Made by a program: the position numbers and the translations under genes
Shown: positions 50,658-59,815 of the stretch, in pieces
How positions within the stretch are numbered: position 1 is the stretch's first letter
How the letters are laid out: every line of letters begins with the position of its first letter
The notes under the pieces: generated by a model
What the model was told of the DNA's origin: nothing
Database searches by the model: none
The model's input: the letters and a program-made list of their open reading frames with translations, nothing else
Source of the DNA: Streptomyces sp. 135
Lineage (GTDB): Bacteria; Actinomycetota; Actinomycetes; Streptomycetales; Streptomycetaceae
NCBI RefSeq assembly: GCF_020026305.1
Contig: NZ_CP075691.1
Coordinates: 4,588,001 to 4,652,000, forward strand
Direction of reading: 5' to 3'
Length of the DNA: 64,000 nt

Positions 50658-52616
50658 TCAGTCCTCGCTCGGCGCGGCCGGGAGCTTGGACTGGATCAGC
50701 TCCATCACGGAGGAGTCCGTGAGGGTGGTGACGTCACCCAGCTCGCGGTTCTCCGCCACGTCCCGCAGGAGGCGCCGCATGATCTTGCCCGAACGCGTCT
50801 TCGGCAGCTCCGCCACCGGCAGGACCCGCTTCGGCTTGGCGATGGGGCCGAGCGTGGTGCCCACGTGGTTGCGCAGGTCGGCCACCAGGCCCTCGTCCTC
50901 GGCGTTCGCCGTGCCGCGCAGGATGACGAACGCGACGATGGCCTGGCCGGTCGTCTCGTCCGCCGCGCCCACGACCGCCGCCTCGGCGACCGACGGGTGC
51001 GAGACGAGCGCGGACTCGACCTCGGTGGTGGAGATGTTGTGCCCGGACACGAGCATCACGTCGTCCACGCGGCCGAGCAGCCAGATGTCGCCGTCCTCGT
51101 CCTTCTTCGCGCCGTCACCGGCGAAGTACCGGCCCTCGAAGCGCGACCAGTACGTGTCGAGGAACCGCTGGTCGTCGCCCCAGATGGTGCGCAGCATCGA
51201 CGGCCACGGTTCGGTGAGGACGAGGTAGCCACCGCCGCCGTCCGGCACTTCGTTCGCCTCGTCGTCGACGACGGTGGCGCTGATGCCCGGCAGCGCGCGC
51301 TGGGCGCTTCCCGGCTTCGTCTCGGTCACGCCCGGCAGCGGCGAGATCATCATCGCGCCGGTCTCGGTCTGCCACCAGGTGTCCACGATGGGGCACTTGT
51401 CGCCGCCGATGTTCTTCCGGTACCACATCCACGCCTCGGGGTTGATCGGCTCGCCGACCGAACCGAGGACCCGCAGGCTGCTGAGGTCGAACTTCGCGGG
51501 GATGTCGTCGCCCCACTTCATGAACGTACGGATCGCCGTGGGGGCGGTGTACAGGATCGTGACCCCGTACTTCTGGATGATCTCCCAGAAGCGGCCCTGG
51601 TGAGGGGTGTCGGGGGTGCCCTCGTACATCACCTGCGTCGCGCCGTTCGCCAGCGGGCCGTACGTGATGTACGAGTGGCCGGTGACCCAGCCGATGTCGG
51701 CCGTGCACCAGTAGACGTCGCTCGAGGGCTTGAGGTCGAAGACGGCGTGGTGGGTGTAGGCCGTCTGCGTGAGATAGCCGCCGGAGGTGTGCAGGATGCC
51801 CTTCGGCTTACCCGTGGTGCCCGACGTGTAGAGGATGAAGAGCGGGTGCTCGGCGTCGAACGCCTCGGGGGTGTGCTCGGCGGACTGCTTCTGGGTGATC
51901 TCGTGCCACCACACGTCGCGGCCCTCGGCCCAGGACACGTCCTGGCCGGTGCGGCGCACCACGAGGACGTGGCGCACGCCCTCGACGCGGCCGACGGCCT
52001 CGTCCACGGCGGGCTTGAGCGCGGAGGGCTTGCCCCTGCGGTAACCGCCGTCAGCCGTGATGACGACCTTGGCGTCGGCGTCCTCGATGCGGGCGGCGAT
52101 GGCGTCCGCGGAGAAGCCGCCGAAGACCACCGAGTGCGTGGCGCCGATACGGGCGCAGGCGAGCATCGCGATGACCGCCTCGGGGATCATCGGCAGATAG
52201 ACGGCGACGCGGTCGCCCTTCTGGACGCCCAGCTCGGTCAGGGCGTTGGCCGCCCGGCTGACCTCGTCCTTGAGCTCGGCGTAGGTGATGGCCCGGCCGT
52301 CGCCGGGCTCACCCTCGAAGTGGATCGCGACGCGGTCGCCGTTGCCCGCCTCGACGTGTCGGTCGACGCAGTTGTACGCGACGTTGAGCTTCCCGTCGGC
52401 GAACCACTTGGCGAACGGCGGGTTCGACCAGTCGAGCGTCTCGGTCGGTTCCGTGGCCCAGGTCAGCCGGCGGGCCTGCTCGGCCCAGAAGCCGAGCCGG
52501 TCAGCCTTGGCCTGTTCGTACGCCGCCGCGGTGACGTTGGCGGCGGCCGCCAGCTCCGCGGGCGGCGCGAAGCGACGCTCCTCCTTCAAGAGGTTGGCCA
52601 GGCTTTCATTGCTCAC
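50658..52616 (-). CDS. acsA: Acetyl-CoA synthetase
   Basis: This 652-residue AMP-forming enzyme converts acetate, ATP and CoA to acetyl-CoA. It has the P-loop YTSGTTGKPKGILHTSGG, the WWQTETGAMM adenine/acetate region, the hinge near GRVDDVMLVSGHNISTTEVE and the C-terminal PKTRSGKIMRRLLRD with the Lys that is acetylated in regulation. The length matches the family. GTG 52616 has GGGAG 5 nt upstream. An upstream in-frame extension is not conserved. The gene is monocistronic with its own terminator. Confidence 0.96.
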   Translation of the reverse strand: MSNESLANLLKEERRFAPPAELAAAANVTAAAYEQAKADRLGFWAEQARRLTWATEPTETLDWSNPPFAKWFADGKLNVAYNCVDRHVEAGNGDRVAIHFEGEPGDGRAITYAELKDEVSRAANALTELGVQKGDRVAVYLPMIPEAVIAMLACARIGATHSVVFGGFSADAIAARIEDADAKVVITADGGYRRGKPSALKPAVDEAVGRVEGVRHVLVVRRTGQDVSWAEGRDVWWHEITQKQSAEHTPEAFDAEHPLFILYTSGTTGKPKGILHTSGGYLTQTAYTHHAVFDLKPSSDVYWCTADIGWVTGHSYITYGPLANGATQVMYEGTPDTPHQGRFWEIIQKYGVTILYTAPTAIRTFMKWGDDIPAKFDLSSLRVLGSVGEPINPEAWMWYRKNIGGDKCPIVDTWWQTETGAMMISPLPGVTETKPGSAQRALPGISATVVDDEANEVPDGGGGYLVLTEPWPSMLRTIWGDDQRFLDTYWSRFEGRYFAGDGAKKDEDGDIWLLGRVDDVMLVSGHNISTTEVESALVSHPSVAEAAVVGAADETTGQAIVAFVILRGTANAEDEGLVADLRNHVGTTLGPIAKPKRVLPVAELPKTRSGKIMRRLLRDVAENRELGDVTTLTDSSVMELIQSKLPAAPSED

Positions 52617-52731
52617 GACATCTCCCTTGCGCTGCTTTGCCGGGGGCGACCGTTGTGTCCGAAGCCACAGCTCATCAGACGCAACCCATGGTGACAAGGG
52701 TCTGCCGAAAATTGGTTTAGACCTTTACCCG

Positions 52732-55089
52732 TCAGGCGGTTGCCCGTGGGGTCTCGGACCCCCGGCCCTCGACCAGCGCTGTGGGCACCACCTGATCGAA
52801 TACCTCGTCGGGAAGGTGCTCGGTGTCGCTGCCCTCCGTCAGCAGATACGACTGTGCCTCTCCGACATGGAAGTACATACCGTGCAGTTCGAGGTCACCC
52901 TCGGCAAGGCGACGCGCCACCGACTCGTGCGCCTTCAGGTGCTCCAACTGCTGGACGACATTGGTGAGACAGAGCTGCTCGACCGCGTCGGCGGGGGCTC
53001 GCCCCGACAGCCGCGCCCACGCCTTGTCCTGCGCGCCCATGCGTTCCAGGCTCGGCAGGCCATGCCGCAGCCACCGCCGCAGCGGCGTCTGGGCGCCCCC
53101 GGGCGGGGTGTTGAGCAGCGCCTGCATCGCGCCGCACCCGGAGTGCCCGCAGACGGTGATGGACCGCACCTTGAGCACATCGACCGCGTACTCGATCGCG
53201 GCCCCCACCGAGTCGTCCCCGCTCTCCGCACCCGGCAGCGGCACCAGATTGCCCACGTTGCGTACGACGAACAGGTCGCCGGGACCACTGGAGGTGATCA
53301 TCGACGTGACGACCCGGGAGTCCGCGCACGTCAGGAAAAGCTGCGCGGGCTGCTGCCCCTCACGCGCCAGCCTGGCCAGCTCCTCCCGCACATGCGGCGC
53401 GGTGTTCCGCTGGAAGGCGCTGATGCCGCTGGCCAGTTGGTGGTTGCTGGGACGGCCGGCCTCCTGCTTCTCCTGCGGCCGGTCGCAGTGGTGGTTGCGC
53501 CAGGGCGTCCACGGCCGGCAGCAGGAGTGCGAGGCCCCGGCGGGCTCGGCGATGCGGGTACCGGCACGGCCGGTGATCTCGACGCGTGCCCCGTGCGCGG
53601 TGTGCTCGTCCTGCCAGCACTGGAGCGTCTCGTACGCCGCGTGGTCCATGAAGGAGCCGTCCAGCTCCACGACGACGTCCTCGCCGTGGGGCACGAGATG
53701 CAGCGTCCTGCTGAGCCGAGGCACCGCGAGGAACGTCAACTGGCCCCGGGCGCGCACGTGGTGGACGCCGTCCCGGACCTCGTGGGTGATGCGGGTGCGG
53801 GCGAGGCGGTGCAGGGCGACGGCCACGGCGACGGCGATGCCGATGGCGACGCCCTGGAGGACGTTGAGGAAGACGACGCCGAGGGTGGTCACGGCGTAGA
53901 CGAGGATCTCGCGGTGGCGGGTGATCGTACGGATGTGGTTGAGGCTGACCATCTGGATGCCGACGGCCATGACGAGCGCGGCGAGGGCCGCGAGCGGGAT
54001 CAGCTCCAGGGCGGGGACCAGGAGTAGCGCGGCCACTACTACCCAAACGCCGTGCAGCATCGTGGAGTTCCGGCTGACGGCGCCCGCGCGCACATTGGCC
54101 ACGGTGCGCACCGCGACCCCGGCGACGGGCAGGCCGCCGAGGGCGCCCGAGACGATGTTGGCGCTGCCCTGGCCGAGCAGTTCGCGGTTGAGGTCGGAGC
54201 GGCGCACGCCCGCGTGCAGCTCGGGTTGCTTGGAGACGAGCTTGTCGACGGCCACGGCGCCGAGCAGCGACTGCACGCTGCACACCAGCGTGATGGTGAG
54301 CACGGCGGCGACGAGCCCGAGCGCGGGCCCTTCGGGGAGCCCCACCAGCGCGTGGCTGCGCCAGGAGGGGAGCTCGACCCGGTCGAGCCGCAGTCCGGCG
54401 GCCGAGGCCACGCCCGTCGCGAGGGCCACCGACACCAGGGCGGCGGGCACGGCACGGGCCATGCGCCCGGCGCGTCCGGGGAGCCGGGGCCAGAGCATCA
54501 GGACGGCGAGGGTGAGCAGGCTGATCGACAGCGCGGCCGGATGCAGGTCGGCCAGCTGGGCGGGCAGCGCGCGGAGGTTTTCGAGCACGGCGCTCTGCGG
54601 GGTGCCGCCGAGCACGATGTGCAGCTGGGCCATGGCGATGGTGACGCCGATGCCGGCCAGCATGCCGTGCACCACGGCGGGGCTGACGGCGAGCGCGGTG
54701 CGGGCCACGCGCAGGCAGCCGAGGCCCAGTTGGGCGAGGCCCGCGAGGACGGTGATGGCGCAGGTGGTCCGCCAGCCGTACTGCTGGATGAGGTCGGCCG
54801 TGACGACCGTGAGCCCTGCGGCGGGGCCGCTGACCTGGAGCGGTGATCCGCCGATCCGCCCGGCGACGATGCCGCCGACGGCGGCGGCGACGAGGCCCGC
54901 CTGAAGGGGTGCTCCGGTGGCGAGGGCGATGCCGAGGGACAGGGGCAGGGCGATCAGGAAGACGGCGATCGACGCGGAGACGTCGGCGCCGGCGATGCGG
55001 AACTTCTTGCGGCGCGGCGGGGCCTCGGGCTCCTGGGCGCCGGGCGCGGGGGCCGGGTCGGTGGGGCGAGTGGGGACGCAGGCAGACAT
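52732..55089 (-). CDS. SulP-type transporter fused to beta-carbonic anhydrase
   Basis: This 785-residue fusion has a SulP transporter core with about 12 TM helices (residues 30-430, including GPAAGLTVVTADLIQQYG), a STAS domain (about 445-515), a short Cys/His-rich linker (about 518-540, with SCCRPW and NHHC) and a beta-carbonic anhydrase domain (about 560-765). The anhydrase zinc site is intact: LTCADSRVV and CGHSGCGAM. Such fusions are thought to couple bicarbonate uptake with hydration of CO2. ATG 55089 is the start. The linker cysteines are unusual and may bind metal. Confidence 0.9.
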   Translation of the reverse strand: MSACVPTRPTDPAPAPGAQEPEAPPRRKKFRIAGADVSASIAVFLIALPLSLGIALATGAPLQAGLVAAAVGGIVAGRIGGSPLQVSGPAAGLTVVTADLIQQYGWRTTCAITVLAGLAQLGLGCLRVARTALAVSPAVVHGMLAGIGVTIAMAQLHIVLGGTPQSAVLENLRALPAQLADLHPAALSISLLTLAVLMLWPRLPGRAGRMARAVPAALVSVALATGVASAAGLRLDRVELPSWRSHALVGLPEGPALGLVAAVLTITLVCSVQSLLGAVAVDKLVSKQPELHAGVRRSDLNRELLGQGSANIVSGALGGLPVAGVAVRTVANVRAGAVSRNSTMLHGVWVVVAALLLVPALELIPLAALAALVMAVGIQMVSLNHIRTITRHREILVYAVTTLGVVFLNVLQGVAIGIAVAVAVALHRLARTRITHEVRDGVHHVRARGQLTFLAVPRLSRTLHLVPHGEDVVVELDGSFMDHAAYETLQCWQDEHTAHGARVEITGRAGTRIAEPAGASHSCCRPWTPWRNHHCDRPQEKQEAGRPSNHQLASGISAFQRNTAPHVREELARLAREGQQPAQLFLTCADSRVVTSMITSSGPGDLFVVRNVGNLVPLPGAESGDDSVGAAIEYAVDVLKVRSITVCGHSGCGAMQALLNTPPGGAQTPLRRWLRHGLPSLERMGAQDKAWARLSGRAPADAVEQLCLTNVVQQLEHLKAHESVARRLAEGDLELHGMYFHVGEAQSYLLTEGSDTEHLPDEVFDQVVPTALVEGRGSETPRATA

Positions 55090-55386
55090 TTTCCCGTCTC
55101 CTCCGGGGCAGCGCGGTCGCGGAACAGGGGGTCCTCCGGACGCCTCCGGAGGGCGGGTCGCGGCCGTGGGTCACGGCGTTGCAGCGGCGGGATACCTCAA
55201 CTCTCGGTAAACGAACAGTAATGCAGAGTAAAGGCCTTGGCTGGACTAATAGGGCAAATGGGGCAATCGACCACTCTGATGAGTGAATAAAAACTTTTGT
55301 CGGCTTGTCGTACTAATTCATTCCGGTCCCCGTGCGAAGTTGCTGACCGTTCTGTCCCGACTTGCACGGAAAGAGGTGGGCGGAAG

Positions 55387-56643
55387 ATGGCCGCCACCCG
55401 GAGGACCACCGCGAGCCTCACCGCCCTCGTGGCCTGCGCGGCAGCACTGGCCGGCTGCGCGGGGGGCGACACCGGCACCGGCGCCGGTACCAAGGAAGGC
55501 GCCCCTGGCGCGAAGAAGGCGTCCGGGGCCCAGGCGCCCAAGAGCCCGGTCCGTTTGATCGGGGACGGCTCCACGGCCTTCACCGGCAAGCAGCCGAACC
55601 TGCCGCGACCGGCCCGCCTGAAGCCCGGCCAGAAGCCGCCCCAGTTCGTCGTCTTCTCCTGGGACGGCGCGGGCGAGGACGGGCAGAAGCTGTTCTCCCA
55701 CTTCCGCAAGGTGGCCAAGCGGAACAACGCCACGATGACGTACTTCCTCAGCGGCGTGTACATGCTCCCCGAGTCGAAGCGCTCGCTCTACAAGCCGCCG
55801 CAGCACCTGGCCGGCAGCTCGGACATCGGTTTCAACGACCGCAAGGGGATCAGGAACACCGTCGAGCAGCTCCGCGCCGCCTGGCTCGAGGGCAACGAGA
55901 TCGGCACCCACTTCAACGGCCACTTCTGCGGCGCCGGCCGCGGGGTCGGCGAGTGGTCCGTCGCGGACTGGAAGAGCGAGATCAAGCAGGCCAAGTCCTT
56001 CGTGAAGGCCTGGAAGACGAACACGGGCATGAAGAAGGCGCAGCCCCTGCCCTTCGACTACGACAAGGAGCTGATCGGGGCCAGAACACCCTGCCTGGAG
56101 GGGCAGAAGAACTTCATGCGAGCGGCGCGGCAGCTGGGCTTCCGCTACGACACCAGCGGCGTGAACGACCAGGTCTGGCCCAAGAAGAAGGAAGGCCTCT
56201 GGGACCTGTCGATGCAGCTCGTTCCGGTCCCCGGCCGCAACTTCGAGACGCTCACCATGGACTACAACTTCATGGTCAACCAGTCCGGTTCGACCTCGCA
56301 GGGCGACCCCGCGAAGCACGAGTACTGGGGCGACCAGATGCGCGACGGGCTGCTCCAGGGCTTCAATCGCGCGTACAAGGGCAACCGCGCGCCGCTGATC
56401 ATCGGCAACCACTTCGAGTCGTGGAACGGCGGCACGTACATGCGCGCCATCGAGGAGACGATCGAGACGGTATGCACCAAACCGCAGGTGCGCTGCGTCT
56501 CCTTCCGGCAGCTCGCGGACTGGCTCGACGCGCAGGACCCGAAGGTGCTGGCGAAGCTGACCAAGCTGCGGGTCGGCAAGGCACCGAAGGAGGGCTGGGC
56601 GGCGTTCCTTCCGCCAGGCCTCGGTAGGGCGTTGTTCAGCTGA
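55387..56643 (+). CDS. Lipoprotein with polysaccharide-deacetylase-like domain
   Basis: This protein of about 418 residues has a lipoprotein signal peptide with lipobox LAGC (residues about 19-22) and a Gly/Ala-rich linker. The main domain (60-400) has a CE4-like fold: FVVFSWDGAGEDG in place of the FDDG motif and NEIGTHFNGHFC with the metal-site His pair. The CE4 Asp-Asp is altered to SWDG, so deacetylase activity is doubtful; related Streptomyces proteins are annotated only as lipoproteins. ATG 55387 follows GGGCGGAAG. Its 3' end is overlapped by the convergent ATPase frame. Confidence 0.83.
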   Translation: MAATRRTTASLTALVACAAALAGCAGGDTGTGAGTKEGAPGAKKASGAQAPKSPVRLIGDGSTAFTGKQPNLPRPARLKPGQKPPQFVVFSWDGAGEDGQKLFSHFRKVAKRNNATMTYFLSGVYMLPESKRSLYKPPQHLAGSSDIGFNDRKGIRNTVEQLRAAWLEGNEIGTHFNGHFCGAGRGVGEWSVADWKSEIKQAKSFVKAWKTNTGMKKAQPLPFDYDKELIGARTPCLEGQKNFMRAARQLGFRYDTSGVNDQVWPKKKEGLWDLSMQLVPVPGRNFETLTMDYNFMVNQSGSTSQGDPAKHEYWGDQMRDGLLQGFNRAYKGNRAPLIIGNHFESWNGGTYMRAIEETIETVCTKPQVRCVSFRQLADWLDAQDPKVLAKLTKLRVGKAPKEGWAAFLPPGLGRALFS

Positions 56644-57458
56644 GCGGCGGGTGTGCCTCCCAGCCGCGCGTCGGGGAAGTGCGGCGGTGGCGCTCCTCCA
56701 GCCGTCGTGAAGTGCTTCTCCATGGCGCGCACCCAGTCAGAGTGCCCGACGGTCACCAGGAGGTCGTCGCCGACCTGCTCGCGCAGGAAGTCGATGTCGT
56801 CCTGGCCCTGCACCTTGTTGCCCACGACCTTGAGGTCGACGCCGAAGTCGCGTGCGTATTCGCTGTACTGGCGATAGACGGAGACCCCCTTCCTCGTCGG
56901 CTCGGCGACCAGGAACGTCATGTCGAAGCGGGTGAACATGCCGGAGGCGAAGGAGTCCGAGCCGGCGGTCATGTCCACGACCGCGTACTCGTCGCGGCCG
57001 TCGACCAGGTGGTTCAGGCACAGCTCCACCGCTCCGGTCTTGGAGTGGTAGCAGGCCACACCGAGGTCGGCTTCGGTGAACGGCCCGGTGACCATCAAAC
57101 GCACGGTGGCGCCGTCGAGTTCCAGCGGCCGGGCACACGCGTCGTACACGGGGTTGTCCTCGCGCACCCGCAGCAGCCGCGAACCCTCGCCGGGGGGCGT
57201 CGTCTTGATCATCGTGTCGGCGGAGGCGATCCGCGGGTTGGAGCCGCGCAGATAGTCCTTGATCAGGGGCAGGTGCGCCCCCAGGGCGGGCAGCCGCGCG
57301 GCGTCCGCCTCGTCGAGGCCGAGCGCCGGGCCCAGGTGCTGATTGATGTCGGCGTCCACCGCGATGACGGGGGCGCCGGTGGCGGCGAGGTGGCGGATGA
57401 AGAGCGAGGACAGCGTCGTCTTGCCGCTGCCGCCCTTGCCCACGAAAGCGATTTTCAT
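56262..57458 (-). CDS. ParA/CooC-like ATPase with disrupted C-terminus
   Basis: The first 250 residues are a conserved ATPase: P-loop KIAFVGKGGSGKTTLSSLFI, ADINQHLGPALG, VVDMTAGSDSFASGMF (switch/Walker B) and EYARDFGVDLKVVGNKVQGQ. After VGHSDWVRAMEK (about position 56705) the sequence stops resembling the family. Homologues that I recall continue for about 80 residues with a WERYTRQMVHFHLKN region; here the frame reads into low-complexity sequence and then 382 nt antisense through the deacetylase-like gene. A deletion has probably removed the true 3' end. The start is ATG 57458. The protein may be non-functional. Confidence 0.75.
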   Translation of the reverse strand: MKIAFVGKGGSGKTTLSSLFIRHLAATGAPVIAVDADINQHLGPALGLDEADAARLPALGAHLPLIKDYLRGSNPRIASADTMIKTTPPGEGSRLLRVREDNPVYDACARPLELDGATVRLMVTGPFTEADLGVACYHSKTGAVELCLNHLVDGRDEYAVVDMTAGSDSFASGMFTRFDMTFLVAEPTRKGVSVYRQYSEYARDFGVDLKVVGNKVQGQDDIDFLREQVGDDLLVTVGHSDWVRAMEKHFTTAGGAPPPHFPDARLGGTPAAQLNNALPRPGGRNAAQPSFGALPTRSLVSFASTFGSCASSQSASCRKETQRTCGLVHTVSIVSSMARMYVPPFHDSKWLPMISGARLPLYARLKPWSSPSRIWSPQYSCFAGSPCEVEPDWLTMKL

Positions 57459-57551
57459 AACCACGAAGCGTAGTGGATACTTCACGCCGGGTACTCGGCT
57501 CGCGTGAAGAAGACCACTCCTTCGTGGGGGTGGGCCCTGTAGTACGTAGGC

Positions 57552-57569
57552 TCGTACTCATGAGTACGA
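57552..57569. promoter_or_regulatory. 18-bp palindrome across a start codon
   Basis: TCGTACTCATGAGTACGA is a perfect palindrome centred on the ATG at 57560. TAGGCT ends 7 nt before the ATG, so the transcript may be leaderless, and the palindrome would then cover the transcription start. It could be an operator. Confidence 0.5.
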
Positions 57570-58414
57570 CAGCCGACCCTCCCCCGAGCTCGCGAGCCGG
57601 CTCGGGCGGGGGCGATCCCCTCGCGGCCCTGGGGGCCCTGCCCGGCGTGCCCGACTCCGTGGACTCCGTGCGCAAGGCCGTGGACCGGGTCTACGGACAC
57701 CGGATCATGCGGCGCCGCAGCAACGAGATCACCTCCGAGGCGGCACTGCGCGGCGCCCGCGGTTCGGCCGCGCTCTCCGGGGCCGAATGGGCTCTTGAGG
57801 AAGTGCGCCGACGCAGCGACTTCAGCGGCGACGACGAGGCGCGCACCGTCGGCGGGGCCCTGCGGCTCACCGCCGAGGCCGGCCAACTGCTGTCCATCTG
57901 GCGGCAGTCGCCGCTGCGGGTCCTGGCGCGGCTGCACCTGGTCGCCGCGGCCGACTCCGCCGAGGCCGCGGGACGGCCGCGCCTCGCGGGGGAGCCCGTC
58001 GAGGAGCCGCTGATCGAGCTTCCCCTGCCGGACGCGGACGAGGTGGCGGGACGCCTGGAGGGGCTGTCGCGGCTGATCATCGCGGGCAGCTCGGCGCCCG
58101 CCCTGGTGATGGCCGCCGTGGTCCACGGGGAGCTGCTCAGCCTGCGGCCCTTCGGCTCCCACAACGGTCTGGTCGCGCGGGCCGCCGAGCGCATCGTCCT
58201 GGTGGGCAGCGGCCTCGACCCGAAGTCGATCTGCCCCGCCGAGGCGGGCCACGCGGAGTTGGGCCGAGCGGCCTATGTGGCGGCGCTCGACGGCTACGCC
58301 TCCGGTACGCCGGACGGCATGGCGGCCTGGATCGCCCACTGCGGCAAGGCCGTTGAGCTCGGCGTCAGGGAGTCCACGGCGGTCTGCGAGGCCCTCCAGC
58401 GGGGAGCGGCGTAG
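57560..58414 (+). CDS. Fic-like protein with degenerate active site
   Basis: This 284-residue helical protein contains HGELLSLRPFGSHNGLVARA near residues 193-212, which resembles the Fic motif HPFxxGNGRxxR. The lead His is displaced, and Gly and Arg of the GNGR are replaced by SHNGLVAR. AMPylation activity is therefore doubtful; related Streptomyces proteins are annotated as oxidoreductase or Fic-like. ATG 57560 lies inside an 18-bp palindrome. It is divergent from the disrupted ATPase. A strong terminator follows. Confidence 0.75.
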   Translation: MSTTADPPPSSRAGSGGGDPLAALGALPGVPDSVDSVRKAVDRVYGHRIMRRRSNEITSEAALRGARGSAALSGAEWALEEVRRRSDFSGDDEARTVGGALRLTAEAGQLLSIWRQSPLRVLARLHLVAAADSAEAAGRPRLAGEPVEEPLIELPLPDADEVAGRLEGLSRLIIAGSSAPALVMAAVVHGELLSLRPFGSHNGLVARAAERIVLVGSGLDPKSICPAEAGHAELGRAAYVAALDGYASGTPDGMAAWIAHCGKAVELGVRESTAVCEALQRGAA

Positions 58415-58456
58415 GGCGACCGCGGGGAGCGGGCTCAAGGAGGCCCGAAAAGGGTT

Positions 58457-58484
58457 GCGGCGGTACGGATATCCGTACCGCCGC
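58457..58484 (+). terminator. Terminator after the Fic-like gene
   Basis: A perfect 14-bp palindrome without a loop (GCGGCGGTACGGAT and its complement), 43 nt after the stop. Confidence 0.8.
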
Positions 58485-58816
58485 TGGCATGTTCACCGGG
58501 TTACCAAGCGTCCTCGAAGGTTGCCCATCAGGTCGGGAACTTCGCCCGTCACCTGGTGCGGCTGGCCCGTAATCGACGGGTCGACGTCGCGTGGGTGCCT
58601 GGTGTTCATGCTTCGGTCCGTGGGGCCGTGGTTGCGTTTAAAGGTAATCCTCTCGGATGTCCTTGGTCTCGCGGGCCGTTGACTCCTTTGTACTCCAGTC
58701 CTGGGGCAAGCGGTAGTCCTGGCCGGACTTCTTTACTTTTGCCTTCAAATAGGAGCGAACCGGGCATGGGTGTTCGCCGTGATCGCCTGGGGTGTCACGG
58801 CGGATTCCGGCCGTTG
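58485..58816. other. Low-GC intergenic stretch with a relic-like frame
   Basis: No gene is well supported. Between about 58620 and 58770 the GC content falls. On the minus strand a 40-residue Lys-rich frame ends at 58638 (SYLKAKVKKSGQDYRLPQDW in its middle) but has no clear start or ribosome binding site. It may be a gene relic or acquired DNA. Confidence 0.4.
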
Positions 58817-59641
58817 TCAGATCGCCGCCGCACGACGGCGGCTGGCGAACCACACCAGGCCCGCGGTGGCCGCCGCCGCCCCCACCGCGGCCGCCGCGAC
58901 GAGCGCCGGCCGGGGCGGAGCGGGCAGGCGCTGCTTGAGCCGCACGGGGCGGTGGAAGTCGAGGATCGGCCACGCGCGCGTGAGGGCCTCGCGGCGCAGC
59001 GCCCGGTCGGGGTTGACGGCGAAAGGGTGCCCGACGGACTGGAGCATCGGCAGGTCGGTCGCCGAGTCGCTGTAGGCGTAGCAACGGTCGAGGTCGTACC
59101 CCTCCGAGCGGGCCAGCTCCTTGATCGCCTCCGCTTTGGTGGGGCCGTACGCGTAGTACTCCACCTCTCCGGTGAAGCAGCCGTCGTCGCCGACCACCAT
59201 GCGCGTGGCCACGACCCGGTCCGCGCCGAGGAGCTCCCCGATCGGCTCGACGACCTCGGCGCCCGAGGTGGAGACGATGACGACGTCGCGGCCCGCGATG
59301 TGGTGCTCCTCGATGAGCGAGGCGGCTTCGTCGTAGATGATCGGGTCGATCAGATCGTGCAGGGTCTCGGCGACGATCTCCTGGACCTGGCGCACGTTCC
59401 AGCCGCGGCAGAGGGCGGAGAGGTACTCGCGCATCCGCTCCATCTGGTCATGGTCGGCGCCGCCCGCGAGGAAGACGAACTGCGCGTACGCGGTACGCAG
59501 GACGGCCCTGCGGTTGATCAGGCCGCCTTGGTAGAACGACTTGCTGAAGGTGAGCGTGCTCGACTTCGCAATGACCGTCTTGTCCAGGTCAAAGAAGGCG
59601 GCGGTGCGGGGCAAGGAGTGGTTTTCCACGGGCCCGAGCAT
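58817..59641 (-). CDS. HAD-superfamily IB phosphatase, membrane-anchored
   Basis: This 274-residue protein has HAD motif I AAFFDLDKTVIAKSSTLTF, motif II IVSTSGAEVVE and motif IV AYSDSATDLPML with the acidic pair, as in the PSP/SerB-like HAD-IB group. Residues 245-266 form a C-terminal TM helix (ALVAAAAVGAAAATAGLVWF). The substrate may be phosphoserine or a lysophospholipid; close actinobacterial relatives are annotated only as HAD-IB hydrolases. ATG 59641 is the start. A candidate 6S-like RNA lies divergently upstream. Confidence 0.9.
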   Translation of the reverse strand: MLGPVENHSLPRTAAFFDLDKTVIAKSSTLTFSKSFYQGGLINRRAVLRTAYAQFVFLAGGADHDQMERMREYLSALCRGWNVRQVQEIVAETLHDLIDPIIYDEAASLIEEHHIAGRDVVIVSTSGAEVVEPIGELLGADRVVATRMVVGDDGCFTGEVEYYAYGPTKAEAIKELARSEGYDLDRCYAYSDSATDLPMLQSVGHPFAVNPDRALRREALTRAWPILDFHRPVRLKQRLPAPPRPALVAAAAVGAAAATAGLVWFASRRRAAAI

Positions 59642-59659
59642 AGGCGCCCACCATTCGGC

Positions 59660-59815
59660 GTAAGCTGAGGCGCGTGGGTTTGCCTGAGAAGGCTCTCGGG
59701 TACACCATGGAAGTCACGGATCGTTCGCGACCGTGCTAACCCGGTCTGGCTCCTCCCCCCCCGAGTCGGACCGTGGGGACGACCCCCGCTCTCCCCCCCG
59801 GCGGGGGTCGTCGCA
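59660..59815 (+). ncRNA. Candidate 6S-like small RNA (scr3559 position)
   Basis: This non-coding stretch lies between the HAD gene and the TadZ-like gene, where a 6S-like RNA (scr3559) was described in S. coelicolor (from memory). Structural signs: an apical hairpin CACGG-a-TCG-TTCG-CGA-CCGTG (59715-59735) with a UUCG tetraloop, an outer CTCGGG/CCCGAG pairing (59695-59700 with 59759-59764) that leaves a large internal bubble, and a 12-bp terminator stem at 59778-59812 followed by a T-run at 59828. The plus strand is preferred for that T-run. The exact 5' end is not visible. Confidence 0.5.
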
